64,000 nt of DNA from positions 124,001 to 188,000 of the forward strand of contig JAEUUG010000012.1 in NCBI GenBank assembly GCA_016787565.1. Reading direction: 5' to 3'. The notes beneath the pieces were generated by a model. The model worked only from the letters and a program-made list of their open reading frames with translations. It did no database searches and was not told the DNA's origin. Position numbers and translations under genes: made by a program. This DNA comes from Cyclobacteriaceae bacterium (GTDB lineage: Bacteria; Bacteroidota; Bacteroidia; Cytophagales; Cyclobacteriaceae). Of the stretch, positions 46,900-55,256 are shown piece by piece (position 1 is the first letter of the stretch; each line of letters opens with the position of its first letter).

Positions 46900-47313
46900 A
46901 TGAAAAATAAAACCTTTCTGATGGTGATGCTGGCCCTGCTTTGGAGCACCTGCAAAGAGGAGGAGTTCACTATTCGGTTTCTCAATCAAATACAACTTAT
47001 CCAGCCAGATGAGGGAGCCCTGATGGACAATGCCTGCATGACGACAGCCGATCCCTTGGTGTGGGAATTCCAATGGGGTATGCCTTTCGGAGCTGATCAG
47101 TATGAATTGTATGTGATTGCAAACAATGCCACGGAACCCTTGATCGATTACATCCTCTATGAACCATACTATTATTACTATTGTGATACCTGTTACATTT
47201 CCAACGCCAATAAAAATTGGAAATGGAAAGTACGCGCGATGATCAATGGCATTTGGCAACCCTGGAGTGAAGAAAGAAATTTCATAGTCGAGGATCTGGA
47301 TACAGACTGCTAA
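46900..47313 (+). CDS. Surface-type lipoprotein with an FN3-like domain
   Basis: 137 residues. The signal peptide ends LALLWSTC, with Cys18 as the probable lipidation site. The next residues, KEEE, match the Bacteroidota lipoprotein export signal (Lys followed by acidic residues), which sends lipoproteins to the cell surface. The body reads as one fibronectin-III-like sandwich: PLVWEFQWGMPFGADQYELYV, WKWKVRAMINGIWQPWSEERNFIVE. A tyrosine run with two Cys (YYYYYCDTC) is notable. The stop is 20 bp before the first Lgt-like gene, so it is probably the first gene of the run and may be a client of those proteins. Confidence 0.75.
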   Translation: MKNKTFLMVMLALLWSTCKEEEFTIRFLNQIQLIQPDEGALMDNACMTTADPLVWEFQWGMPFGADQYELYVIANNATEPLIDYILYEPYYYYYCDTCYISNANKNWKWKVRAMINGIWQPWSEERNFIVEDLDTDC

Positions 47314-47333
47314 CAAAAATTTAACGCTCTCAT

Positions 47334-49208
47334 ATGGAAACGTTTATCCTGGAAGACATCACCTTTCCGAATTATCAATTCTTTTATGCGTTGGCTTTTC
47401 TGGTGGTCACGTTGATACTCCTTTACGAAGGAAAAAAGCAGAAACTCCCCGCTATATCCTGGTTGATGGTCATGGGGACCGGATTTCTTTTTTTTGTAGT
47501 CGGCTGTAAAATTATCGTGCTGAGTCTAGAGGACTGGAATTCAATTCTTCAATTAAAACCCCTTCACCATCCAACAGGTGCAACCGTGATAGGAGGAATT
47601 ATTTTTAGCTTTTCAGGAATATTGCTCGCTCGCTATGTGCTCAAGCTTCCGTGGCGTATGTTGGATGCTTATGCATTTGTCATTCCGATAGGCATGTTTA
47701 TTCAGCGCTTTGGATGCTTGCTGGCCGGGTGCTGCTACGGAAATCGAAGTGACTTACCCTGGGCGGTTCATTACGGTAAAACATCTACTGTATATTATCA
47801 ACAGCTGCACGAACAGCTCATTCCGGAAGGTGCAGCTCATTCCCTGGGTATTCATCCGGTACAAGTTTATGAATCCATCGGTTGCCTTCTCATTGTTTAC
47901 GTATTGATACGGCTGAAGAATTACTTTAATGCGCCCGGTAATTTCATTCTCTTCTCGGGTTTAAGTTATTACGTTATTCGATTTGTTCTCGAATTTTTCA
48001 GAGCCGATGCCGGGCATGCCTTTGGAGGAGCAAGCATCGGCTGGCTAAACCAGATTCAGTTGATCTTTGCTATTCTGGTAGTTGCTTCCATCGGCATTAT
48101 CATTTTCCGCGAAAAGCGAACACGATCGAATAAAAATTCAAATCAGCCATTGACCTTATCTTCACTGCGGTATGTCGGCTACTTTTTATGCCTCGCATTT
48201 CTTTTTGCACTAACATCCATCTGGCTAAACAGAACAGAAACACTTGTTGTGCTTATGGTCTTTGCTCCGATTGCGGTTCTCTTACTCATCCATATCTACA
48301 CCGTAGTCACCGTTCCCAACCTACGGTTGGCGACACTAAGCCTGATGGGGTGCTCCTTCCTGTTCATGAGCCAGGCAACTATTGAGAATCCAGATAAATC
48401 TGATGCTGACAAAAAAAATGCTGTCATTGAAACATTCTATGAAATTTCAGGGGGTGGAATGTTCGGAAACCACGAACTCAAAGATCAAACTGGAGAGATA
48501 CCTGGATCTGGTGGAAGCTGCGGATCAGCACCTACCCCGCTGTATACCAATGTTCACATTCATTATTCATCCGGGTCACTAGGTCTTTCACGAACATGGG
48601 TAAAGGCAGATGGGCAAACCTTAAAAGTAGGTCTTTACGGAACAGGCGGATCCATCCGGGAAGAAGTTGCCTCCGACTATCAATATGAAACTTCTAACCG
48701 CGTCAATTTCTGGAATATAAACCCAACTTTCAGACTTGAGCAAAAAGATATTGGGTTCGGCATTGGTGCTCTGGTTGGTGACTTGCATCGTATGGATACC
48801 CGCATAGACGGTGATGACTTCAACAACATTAGCGGTACGGGTAAACCTTCTCTTCTCAAATCATCATCGTTTCTTCCGCAACTCAGCCTGAGACTTGGTA
48901 ACCGGGAGAAATGGTTTGTAGAAGGTGGAATAAATGATCTCATGCCGACAGGCTTACCAGCAACCACCTATAAGGTTGGGGTGGGATTTGGCTTTAACAA
49001 CAAATCGGGTTCCTACTTATCGCTTGGTCATGCATCCTATAGCGCTCTTTACCTTGCACCCAAAGTCGTTATTAACAACAGTGTAACACTTGAGCCATTC
49101 CTTGGCTTTGGTAATAGCTTCCTGAACTCAATTGAAAGCGAAACCAATTTTATTGGTTCACTGAATCTTTCAGTCCGGTTGGGTCAAAGAAAAATCAGTC
49201 GTGAGTAA
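47334..49208 (+). CDS. Lgt-like membrane protein fused to a C-terminal beta-barrel-like domain (copy 1)
   Basis: 624 residues. Residues 1-265 form a seven-helix Lgt-type fold: IQRFGCLLAGCCYG at 123-136 (Lgt Arg/Gly box), HPVQVYESIG near 174, YYVIRFVLEFFR near 212. The Lgt HGG motif is replaced by ATVIGG (83-88), so the catalytic His is missing. Helices at about 282-303, 307-331 and 330-350 follow. The last, LRLATLSLMGCSFLFMSQA (330-348), looks like an exported-protein signal peptide with a lipobox. Residues 355-624 are beta-rich and barrel-like (AVIETFYEISGGGMFG, LGLSRTWV, LNLSVRLG). Housekeeping Lgt ends near 280. I infer a non-canonical acyl/diacylglyceryl-transferase-like polyprotein. Confidence 0.75.
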   Translation: METFILEDITFPNYQFFYALAFLVVTLILLYEGKKQKLPAISWLMVMGTGFLFFVVGCKIIVLSLEDWNSILQLKPLHHPTGATVIGGIIFSFSGILLARYVLKLPWRMLDAYAFVIPIGMFIQRFGCLLAGCCYGNRSDLPWAVHYGKTSTVYYQQLHEQLIPEGAAHSLGIHPVQVYESIGCLLIVYVLIRLKNYFNAPGNFILFSGLSYYVIRFVLEFFRADAGHAFGGASIGWLNQIQLIFAILVVASIGIIIFREKRTRSNKNSNQPLTLSSLRYVGYFLCLAFLFALTSIWLNRTETLVVLMVFAPIAVLLLIHIYTVVTVPNLRLATLSLMGCSFLFMSQATIENPDKSDADKKNAVIETFYEISGGGMFGNHELKDQTGEIPGSGGSCGSAPTPLYTNVHIHYSSGSLGLSRTWVKADGQTLKVGLYGTGGSIREEVASDYQYETSNRVNFWNINPTFRLEQKDIGFGIGALVGDLHRMDTRIDGDDFNNISGTGKPSLLKSSSFLPQLSLRLGNREKWFVEGGINDLMPTGLPATTYKVGVGFGFNNKSGSYLSLGHASYSALYLAPKVVINNSVTLEPFLGFGNSFLNSIESETNFIGSLNLSVRLGQRKISRE

Positions 49209-49343
49209 CGTAACACCAGTATGGATTAGAAATACCAGAATATGAACGATTCGTAGTAACAAATGTGCTAAAGGCTTCCCTACATTCGAAGTACCAAAAT
49301 ACCAACTAGTGCTTCACCTTCAGCTAACCTAACTACTGAGATC

Positions 49344-51113
49344 ATGTTCACCCATTCATTCCTTACATACCAGTCCTTTTACCTGCTGGCATTTCTGACT
49401 GCAATCGTTGTGTTGATTCTGGAGGGAAGAAAACGACACATACCGGCACTTCCCTGGTTTATGCTTATCTGCACTGGCTTCATATTTTTTATGGTTGGAG
49501 CGAAAGCAGCTTCACTTACTGACCATGATTGGAGGACAGTGTCACAATTTAAACCCTTAAACTATTCACCGGGCATAACTGTAATCGGAGGCATCCTCTT
49601 CAGTTTCGTTGGACTATTACTAGCCCGGTATTCGCTAAAACTTCCCTGGAGTATACTGGATGCATTTGCCTTTACAATACCCATCGGAATGTGCATTCAA
49701 CGCTTCGGATGCCTTCAGGCTGGTTGTTGCTATGGAACGGCTAGCGAAGTACCGTGGGCCATTACTCAAAAAATTGACGACCATCAAATACTGCAGAGTA
49801 CGGTTCATCCTGTTCAGCTATATGAATCTATTGGTTGTGTACTCATCGTGTTGCTCTTACTCAAGATGCGTAATCGATTCAAGGCCCCGGTGAACTTTCT
49901 GTTCTTTTCGGCTATGTGCTACTACGTTTTACGCTTTTGTCTTGACTTCTTCAGGGATATTCATGCGTATGCTTTTAACGTAAACTATTTTGCCGGGCTT
50001 ACGTCTGTGCAGTGGTTGTTATTTGCACTAATCATATGTTCCACCGTGATCATCTCCTGTCGTGAAAAATTCTATACGCTGAAAAAAGATAATCCTATAC
50101 ACATCTCGCGTTTGCGACACATCTTCTTCTTCGTGGTTCTATGCCTGATTGTACAAGCAGGTTCTTTGTGGATGAACAGCGTTGACCGTGTGATTATGTT
50201 CATTACGCTCACCCCTATTGTTGTTATCCTGATCATGAAGACTTACAGCGCTGTGATTATTCCTCCATTACGATTGGCAGCCTTCGCTTTGATTGGCTGT
50301 GCAGTACTTCTGATGAGCCAGACAACAGTTGAGTCTCGATCTGTAAAAAACGAAGTAACAGAGACATACAATACTATTTCTGGTGGCATTATGAGTGGGA
50401 AAATCAATTTCGAAAAGGAACTGGTAACTGGAGGAGGTACCTCCTGTGACGGATCAAGCGCACCGTATACAACTTCTAACCTGGCCTTCAAAGAAAAATA
50501 CTCATCGTTGGGTGGAGGTTATGCAAGAACATGGGTTAGAGGTGAGCAGAGCAAGCTAACGGCTGGACTAAATCTCGTTGCTTCTACATTCAGGGAAACC
50601 ATTGAAGTTGATTATAATGAGTTCTCTTCAAAAAAGAATACCTATTTCACAGCTAATCCATACCTCACCTCAGACTTCAAATATATTGGCTTCACAGCAG
50701 GCATGCACCTTGGCAACTCCAGCATCATCCAATATGATGATAGCGAGTATGCAGAAAGCATGCTTACAAATTCAACCTTTAAACCTCAATTTGGTATCCG
50801 GGCAGGGCGAGCGGATGGTGTCTATTTTGCGGGTCACATCTATGATAATTCCATTCCTCTAGGTCTGATACCATGGCAACTCGGAATCGGATTTGGAAGC
50901 AAAAAAATTGCTGGCAATTCGGTAGAACTAGGAGTTTCAGCTTACTCAATACTTTACATTGCCCCAACCTTTGTCATAAAGCAAAACGTAGTGCTAAAGC
51001 CTTATGTGGGTATAGGTCCGGGCTTTAACGCGGCCCTTGGCGAATCTGAATCATCTACAGGAATTGTTGGCGCATTCAGCGTATCGACCATTGTTGGGCG
51101 AAAAAAACGATAG
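49344..51113 (+). CDS. Lgt-like membrane protein fused to a C-terminal beta-barrel-like domain (copy 2)
   Basis: 589 residues, a divergent paralogue of 47334-49208 in the same order. Shared blocks are CIQRFGCLQAGCCYG, HPVQLYESIG and YYVLRFCLDFF, again with VIGG in place of the Lgt HGG. The final membrane segment LRLAAFALIGCAVLLMSQT (309-327) is again signal-peptide-like with LIGC. A barrel-like C-terminus follows (LGGGYARTWV, GAFSVSTIVG). Both copies have one conserved Cys soon after the junction (GGSCGSAP / GGTSCDGSSAP). The gap to copy 1 is 135 bp. Retention of the fusion in both copies argues against an annotation artefact. Confidence 0.75.
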   Translation: MFTHSFLTYQSFYLLAFLTAIVVLILEGRKRHIPALPWFMLICTGFIFFMVGAKAASLTDHDWRTVSQFKPLNYSPGITVIGGILFSFVGLLLARYSLKLPWSILDAFAFTIPIGMCIQRFGCLQAGCCYGTASEVPWAITQKIDDHQILQSTVHPVQLYESIGCVLIVLLLLKMRNRFKAPVNFLFFSAMCYYVLRFCLDFFRDIHAYAFNVNYFAGLTSVQWLLFALIICSTVIISCREKFYTLKKDNPIHISRLRHIFFFVVLCLIVQAGSLWMNSVDRVIMFITLTPIVVILIMKTYSAVIIPPLRLAAFALIGCAVLLMSQTTVESRSVKNEVTETYNTISGGIMSGKINFEKELVTGGGTSCDGSSAPYTTSNLAFKEKYSSLGGGYARTWVRGEQSKLTAGLNLVASTFRETIEVDYNEFSSKKNTYFTANPYLTSDFKYIGFTAGMHLGNSSIIQYDDSEYAESMLTNSTFKPQFGIRAGRADGVYFAGHIYDNSIPLGLIPWQLGIGFGSKKIAGNSVELGVSAYSILYIAPTFVIKQNVVLKPYVGIGPGFNAALGESESSTGIVGAFSVSTIVGRKKR

Positions 51114-51150
51114 AATTAAAATGTTTAGTTAACGGGCATAATTATACAAA

Positions 51151-52179
51151 TTGAAATCTTTTCCTGCTTTCTTATCCGGCTCATCCCTCTATAACATCAT
51201 TCACTTGTTGAAGAAGCACGCTGTGTCAAGAAAATTAACTTATAAACTACCCGATATATTCTTTTGGCCATTGCTGATGTTTCCGTTAGCCCTTTTCGAA
51301 AGAATCGTTTTTTACCTCCCCATCTCCAAAACTACTGTCATCAATCCGGTTTTCATTATCGGGCATTGGCGAAGCGGCACAACCTACCTGCACTACTTGC
51401 TGTCGCAGGATAAATCGTTCTATGCCCCCACCAATCTGGATGCATTTGTTCCGGAAGTAAACATACTAGGTGGCGCGTTGGCTAAAAAAATATTGCATCA
51501 TCGTTTGCCTCAAACACGCCCGATGGATGATGTTGAACTTCACCCGGACTTACCGCAGGAAGAAGAATTTGCTATTGCCAATCTTTCACCGTACTCTTTC
51601 TATCACGCATTGACTTTTCCAGATCATTTTAGAAAGTTGTTCAACCAATTTGTTTTGTTGAGAAATAGCTCAGAAAAGAAGTTACTGCGTTGGGAAAAAG
51701 TTTACACAACATATTTAAAAAAAATACAATACAAGGCTGGTAAGAAAAGGTTGTTACTTAAAAATCCTGTCAACACAGCACGCATACAGACACTCCTCAA
51801 ACTCTATCCGGACGCTAAATTCATATACCTCCATCGCGACCCAACAGAAGTGAAGCATTCAACCTTTCGTATGTTTCATGCATTGATAAAAATTAACACA
51901 TTACAACCCTTTGATACGGCTCAGTTGAAAAAGGATATCACCACCTGTTATACCGAAATGATGGAGGTTTATGAAAACCAACGAACTATACTAACACCGG
52001 AAAATTTAATTGAATTATCCTACCAGGATTTACTTGCAAATCCAGCGCATGTTGTTGCTTCCATTTATTCTCAATTTCAATGGAAGGGACTTGAAGCAAA
52101 TCAGTCAAACTTTGAACGATTTATAGAAAACCAAAAAGATTACAAACCTCATCTTTATACAGAAACAATAGTAAACTAA
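51151..52179 (+). CDS. Sulfotransferase-family protein (PAPS-dependent)
   Basis: 342 residues from a TTG start; a stop lies four codons upstream in frame, so no earlier start is available. The 5'-phosphosulfate loop is IIGHWRSGTTYLH (GHWRSGTTY at 71-79) and the 3'-phosphate element FIYLHRDPTEVKHSTFR (Arg229, Ser237), placing it in the Sulfotransfer_3 group. A hydrophobic segment at about 36-57 may associate it with the membrane. The acceptor is unknown; lipid or glycan is plausible next to the Lgt-like genes. The KAS III-like gene starts 8 bp after its stop, so the pair is almost certainly co-transcribed. Confidence 0.85.
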   Translation: MKSFPAFLSGSSLYNIIHLLKKHAVSRKLTYKLPDIFFWPLLMFPLALFERIVFYLPISKTTVINPVFIIGHWRSGTTYLHYLLSQDKSFYAPTNLDAFVPEVNILGGALAKKILHHRLPQTRPMDDVELHPDLPQEEEFAIANLSPYSFYHALTFPDHFRKLFNQFVLLRNSSEKKLLRWEKVYTTYLKKIQYKAGKKRLLLKNPVNTARIQTLLKLYPDAKFIYLHRDPTEVKHSTFRMFHALIKINTLQPFDTAQLKKDITTCYTEMMEVYENQRTILTPENLIELSYQDLLANPAHVVASIYSQFQWKGLEANQSNFERFIENQKDYKPHLYTETIVN

Positions 52180-52187
52180 AAAGAAAT

Positions 52188-53069
52188 ATGGGGACCCTCA
52201 TTTCACATATGCATAGCACCTTCAATCGGTCGAATGACTATACCCACACAGTGCTCAACCTCGCTGTGGATGTTCTTTCTCCCCTGTTGAGTAACGGAGC
52301 ACCAAAGACATTTTCTCACCTGGTGGTTTCCACAACTTGTCCTGATACACTGGCGCCTTCGTTGGGTCAGACCATCAATCAACACTTTTACCCGCGGTTC
52401 GCCAATGCTCATGTATTTGATCTAGTGCAGGGGTGTGCCGGTGGTGTTTCAGCACTCGTGTTGGCAAGCCAGTTAAGCGAAATCTCGAAAAGTCATGTAG
52501 CTGTTTTACTGGCCGATGCAGCACGACAATCGGTATCCGATCAAAATAATATCCGTCCTTTCTTTGGCAATGGAGCCTTCACCTGCGTCATCTCGACTAC
52601 TAAAGGCGACCAACGCATGATTCATCACAAAACAAAACAATATGAAAATCTGTCGGAACTGGTAACCGTAAAGTTGGGTCATCGGGCACATCAGGAAATT
52701 CTTCAAGGCAAGGAAAAGGTTTTACAAGACCCACTTGATCAGCTTGGGCTGCACATGAATCCTGTGTTAGCACTAAAGCTACTCCGGCATGCTGAAGAAT
52801 TCTATCACGAATTTCTGGAGGAATGCAAGACAAAACCGGATATGATGATTTTCCACCAGGTAAATCCTGAAATTCTGAACCTCTTACAGGGAGTATTCAC
52901 ACCGCATGTGGCCGAGTTTGTGAACCTGGCGGATGTCGTAGGCAACTGCGGTTCGGCCTCCTTTGCCATTGCGCTGGATCTGGTAAAAGAAAAAATACCG
53001 GGTAAAAAAGTCTTTCTATGCAGCTTCGGCACAGGTGGAGTAATCAGTGCCGGGTTATGGCAATTTTGA
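52188..53069 (+). CDS. Beta-ketoacyl-ACP synthase III-like enzyme
   Basis: 293 residues; the thiolase fold lacks about 30-40 N-terminal residues compared with FabH. The Cys-His-Asn triad is intact: Cys83 in FDLVQGCAGGVSAL, His223 in IFHQVNPEIL, Asn253 in VGNCGSASFAIAL. FFGNGAF matches the FabH FGDGA loop with Asp replaced by Asn. The last strand ends GTGGVISAGLWQF. It should condense an acyl-CoA starter with malonyl-ACP or transfer an acyl group. Context allows two readings: a partner of the sulfotransferase, or a BioZ-like starter enzyme for biotin, since bioFDA begins 1 kb downstream. Confidence 0.8.
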   Translation: MGTLISHMHSTFNRSNDYTHTVLNLAVDVLSPLLSNGAPKTFSHLVVSTTCPDTLAPSLGQTINQHFYPRFANAHVFDLVQGCAGGVSALVLASQLSEISKSHVAVLLADAARQSVSDQNNIRPFFGNGAFTCVISTTKGDQRMIHHKTKQYENLSELVTVKLGHRAHQEILQGKEKVLQDPLDQLGLHMNPVLALKLLRHAEEFYHEFLEECKTKPDMMIFHQVNPEILNLLQGVFTPHVAEFVNLADVVGNCGSASFAIALDLVKEKIPGKKVFLCSFGTGGVISAGLWQF

Positions 53070-53110
53070 TCATTGATTATATTGCAAGTAAAATTTATAC
53101 CCGAAAGCCT

Positions 53111-54019
53111 ATGAGCAAGTATATCACACGGACTTTGGTGACAGGAGCATTAGCACTCACAATAATACTCTTCTTTTCATCGAAGAGTTTTGCTCAAACC
53201 GACTCCACCCAGGTTCAGGTAGAAACCAACGATGGTAATGAATTCATTGGAACCATTACCTATCAGGACAATGAGAAAATAAAACTAGTCACCATAAAGT
53301 TTGGGGAGCTTACACTTAAACGGGTTGACATCGTACGGATAACACCCATTGTTACACAACAACTCAAAGCGGGTGTCTATTGGTTCGAAAACCCCCAAGC
53401 AACACGCTACTTCTGGTCAGCCAACGGATACGGACTAAAAAAAGGTGAGGGCTATTATCAAAATGTATGGGTATTATTTAACCAGGTCAGTGTGGGTATC
53501 ACCGATAATATTTCTTTTGGCGCAGGCCTTGTGCCCTTATTCCTTTTTGGAGGAACAGCCACACCCGTTTGGGTAACACCAAAAGTTTCGATTCCGGTAC
53601 AAAAAGATAAATTCAACCTGGGAATAGGAGCCTTGTTAGGCGCCACTTTAGGAGAGGAAGGAACAAGCTTTGGCTTACTATACGGCATCAGTACATTTGG
53701 TAGTCGCGATAAAAATTTTAGCATCGGCATCGGGTATGGGTATGCCGATGGTGAACTGGCCGACCGGCCGACATTATCCTTCAGCAGCATGATACGAACC
53801 GGGCAACGCAGCTATTTCATGACGGAAAATTATTACATCGGAACAGGTGACGAGGCTCTAATACTCTTGTCACTGGGAGGAAGGAGAATTATAAAAAAGG
53901 CCGGGCTTGATTTTGGTTTGTTTATTCCCTTCACCACCGAGCAGGATACCTTTATAGCAATACCCTGGCTTGGACTTACGTTGCCTTTTGGAAATGTCAC
54001 TCAGGCAAATAAGCGGTAA
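53111..54019 (+). CDS. Hypothetical exported barrel-like protein
   Basis: 302 residues from the ATG at 53111, where a signal peptide begins (RTLVTGALALTIILFFSSKSFAQ); the longer frame overlaps the preceding gene and has no signal. An N-terminal beta domain (about 30-90), VQVETNDGNEFIGTITYQDNEKIKL...GELTLKRVDIVRI, looks Sm/PEGA-like. It is followed by about ten amphipathic strands (FGAGLVPLFLFGGTATPVWV, SIGIGYGYADGEL) ending WLGLTLPFGN. The family is seen in Bacteroidota without known function. It lies between the KAS III-like gene (42 bp) and bioF (83 bp). Confidence 0.65.
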   Translation: MSKYITRTLVTGALALTIILFFSSKSFAQTDSTQVQVETNDGNEFIGTITYQDNEKIKLVTIKFGELTLKRVDIVRITPIVTQQLKAGVYWFENPQATRYFWSANGYGLKKGEGYYQNVWVLFNQVSVGITDNISFGAGLVPLFLFGGTATPVWVTPKVSIPVQKDKFNLGIGALLGATLGEEGTSFGLLYGISTFGSRDKNFSIGIGYGYADGELADRPTLSFSSMIRTGQRSYFMTENYYIGTGDEALILLSLGGRRIIKKAGLDFGLFIPFTTEQDTFIAIPWLGLTLPFGNVTQANKR

Positions 54020-54102
54020 TACTTCGTTTCGATCTTTATTGATACGATAGTCGGATACATGAAATTTGATTCCTTATTTTGCATCGAAAATAAACGATCA
54101 CG

Positions 54103-55251
54103 ATGCTGGAAGATGCGCTGTCGCAAAAACTGGAAAAGCGTAAACAGGAAAGTTTGCTTCGAAGCCTTATCACCACCTCAGGCTTAACAGACTTTTATTC
54201 CAACGATTACCTTGGGCTGGCCCGTTCGGAAGAACTCTATCAACAAATTCAGAACACTGTTCAAAACCTTCCGCATCAAAATGGAGCAACCGGCTCCCGA
54301 CTGTTATCCGGAAACAATGCTTATACAGAATCGGTAGAGCAGCAACTGGCAACCGTATTCGCTGGAGAACGCGCCCTCATTTTTAATTCCGGGTACACCG
54401 CTAACCTTGCTGTACTTTCTGCTTTACCCCAACGAGGGGATTCCATTCTGTATGATGAGCGGGCACACACGTGCATGAAAGATGGCGCACGACTAAGTCT
54501 GGCGCAACATTTTTCCTTTCGCCACAACGATTTAAATGATCTGGAACAAAAGTTAAAAAAAGCTTCAGGTCAAATCTTCCTTGCTGTTGAATCCATCTAT
54601 TCGATGGATGGTGATGAATGCCCGCTTACTGATTTGGTTACCTTGGCTGAAAAATACAATGCGAATATTGTTTTAGATGAAGCCCACAGCACGGGTGCTT
54701 ATGGTAAAAATGGCAGCGGGCTGGCATGTGCCGTATCGCTCCAACACAAAATTCCTGTTCGCATTTACACGTTTGGAAAAGCAATGGGCATCCACGGTGC
54801 CTGCATTGTCGGGTCTGAAAAAATTATTCAATATCTGATCAATTTTGCCAGGCCTTTTATCTATACCACAGCATTACCCCCGCATAGCATTGCCTCCATA
54901 GCATGTGCCTTTAAATTTCTGTCGAACACTATTTCACTACAAAATACATTACAGTCCAGAATAAACACATTTCTCGTAAACAGTAAATCCATTGCGCAGC
55001 GAATAGAAAGCAAAAGCGCTATTCAAACCGTTTTATTTCCTGGCAACGAAAACGCTCGATCGGCTGCGCACTATTTGCAACAAAATAGACTTGATGTCCG
55101 GGCTATCCTTTCTCCAACTGTTCCAGAAGGATCAGAACGCTTGAGAGTTTGCCTGCATACCTACAACACAGATGAAGAAATTCTAACACTATGCAAAGCA
55201 ATCAAATATCTCACAACAGAAAAAAAACAACATCTTGAACACCTAGATTAA
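54103..55251 (+). CDS. bioF: 8-amino-7-oxononanoate synthase
   Basis: 382 residues of the alpha-oxoamine synthase family, first committed enzyme of the biotin ring pathway (pimeloyl-ACP/CoA plus alanine). DFYSNDYLGLARS, NGATGSRLLSGN, VDEAHSTGAYGKNGSG-type block (VLDEAHSTGAYG), PLP lysine 226 in YTFGKAMGIHGACIVG. Serine palmitoyltransferase-like or sulfonolipid (cysteate) synthases belong to the same superfamily, but bioD and bioA directly behind it settle the assignment. bioD begins 5 bp after its stop. Confidence 0.92.
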   Translation: MLEDALSQKLEKRKQESLLRSLITTSGLTDFYSNDYLGLARSEELYQQIQNTVQNLPHQNGATGSRLLSGNNAYTESVEQQLATVFAGERALIFNSGYTANLAVLSALPQRGDSILYDERAHTCMKDGARLSLAQHFSFRHNDLNDLEQKLKKASGQIFLAVESIYSMDGDECPLTDLVTLAEKYNANIVLDEAHSTGAYGKNGSGLACAVSLQHKIPVRIYTFGKAMGIHGACIVGSEKIIQYLINFARPFIYTTALPPHSIASIACAFKFLSNTISLQNTLQSRINTFLVNSKSIAQRIESKSAIQTVLFPGNENARSAAHYLQQNRLDVRAILSPTVPEGSERLRVCLHTYNTDEEILTLCKAIKYLTTEKKQHLEHLD

Positions 55252-55256
55252 GCAGG

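Noticed and set aside
46843-47316. 157-residue minus-strand frame covering the lipoprotein gene
   Set aside because: The plus-strand frame has a lipoprotein signal, an FN3-like pattern and operon spacing; the minus frame has no recognisable features.
47334-51113. Annotating either Lgt-like gene as the housekeeping lgt
   Set aside because: The essential His motif is replaced, each protein is twice normal length, and there are two copies side by side.
54103-55251. Reading bioF as a sulfonolipid (cysteate-condensing) synthase, given the nearby sulfotransferase
   Set aside because: bioD and bioA follow with 5-bp spacing and an 8-bp overlap, so the biotin role is far better supported.
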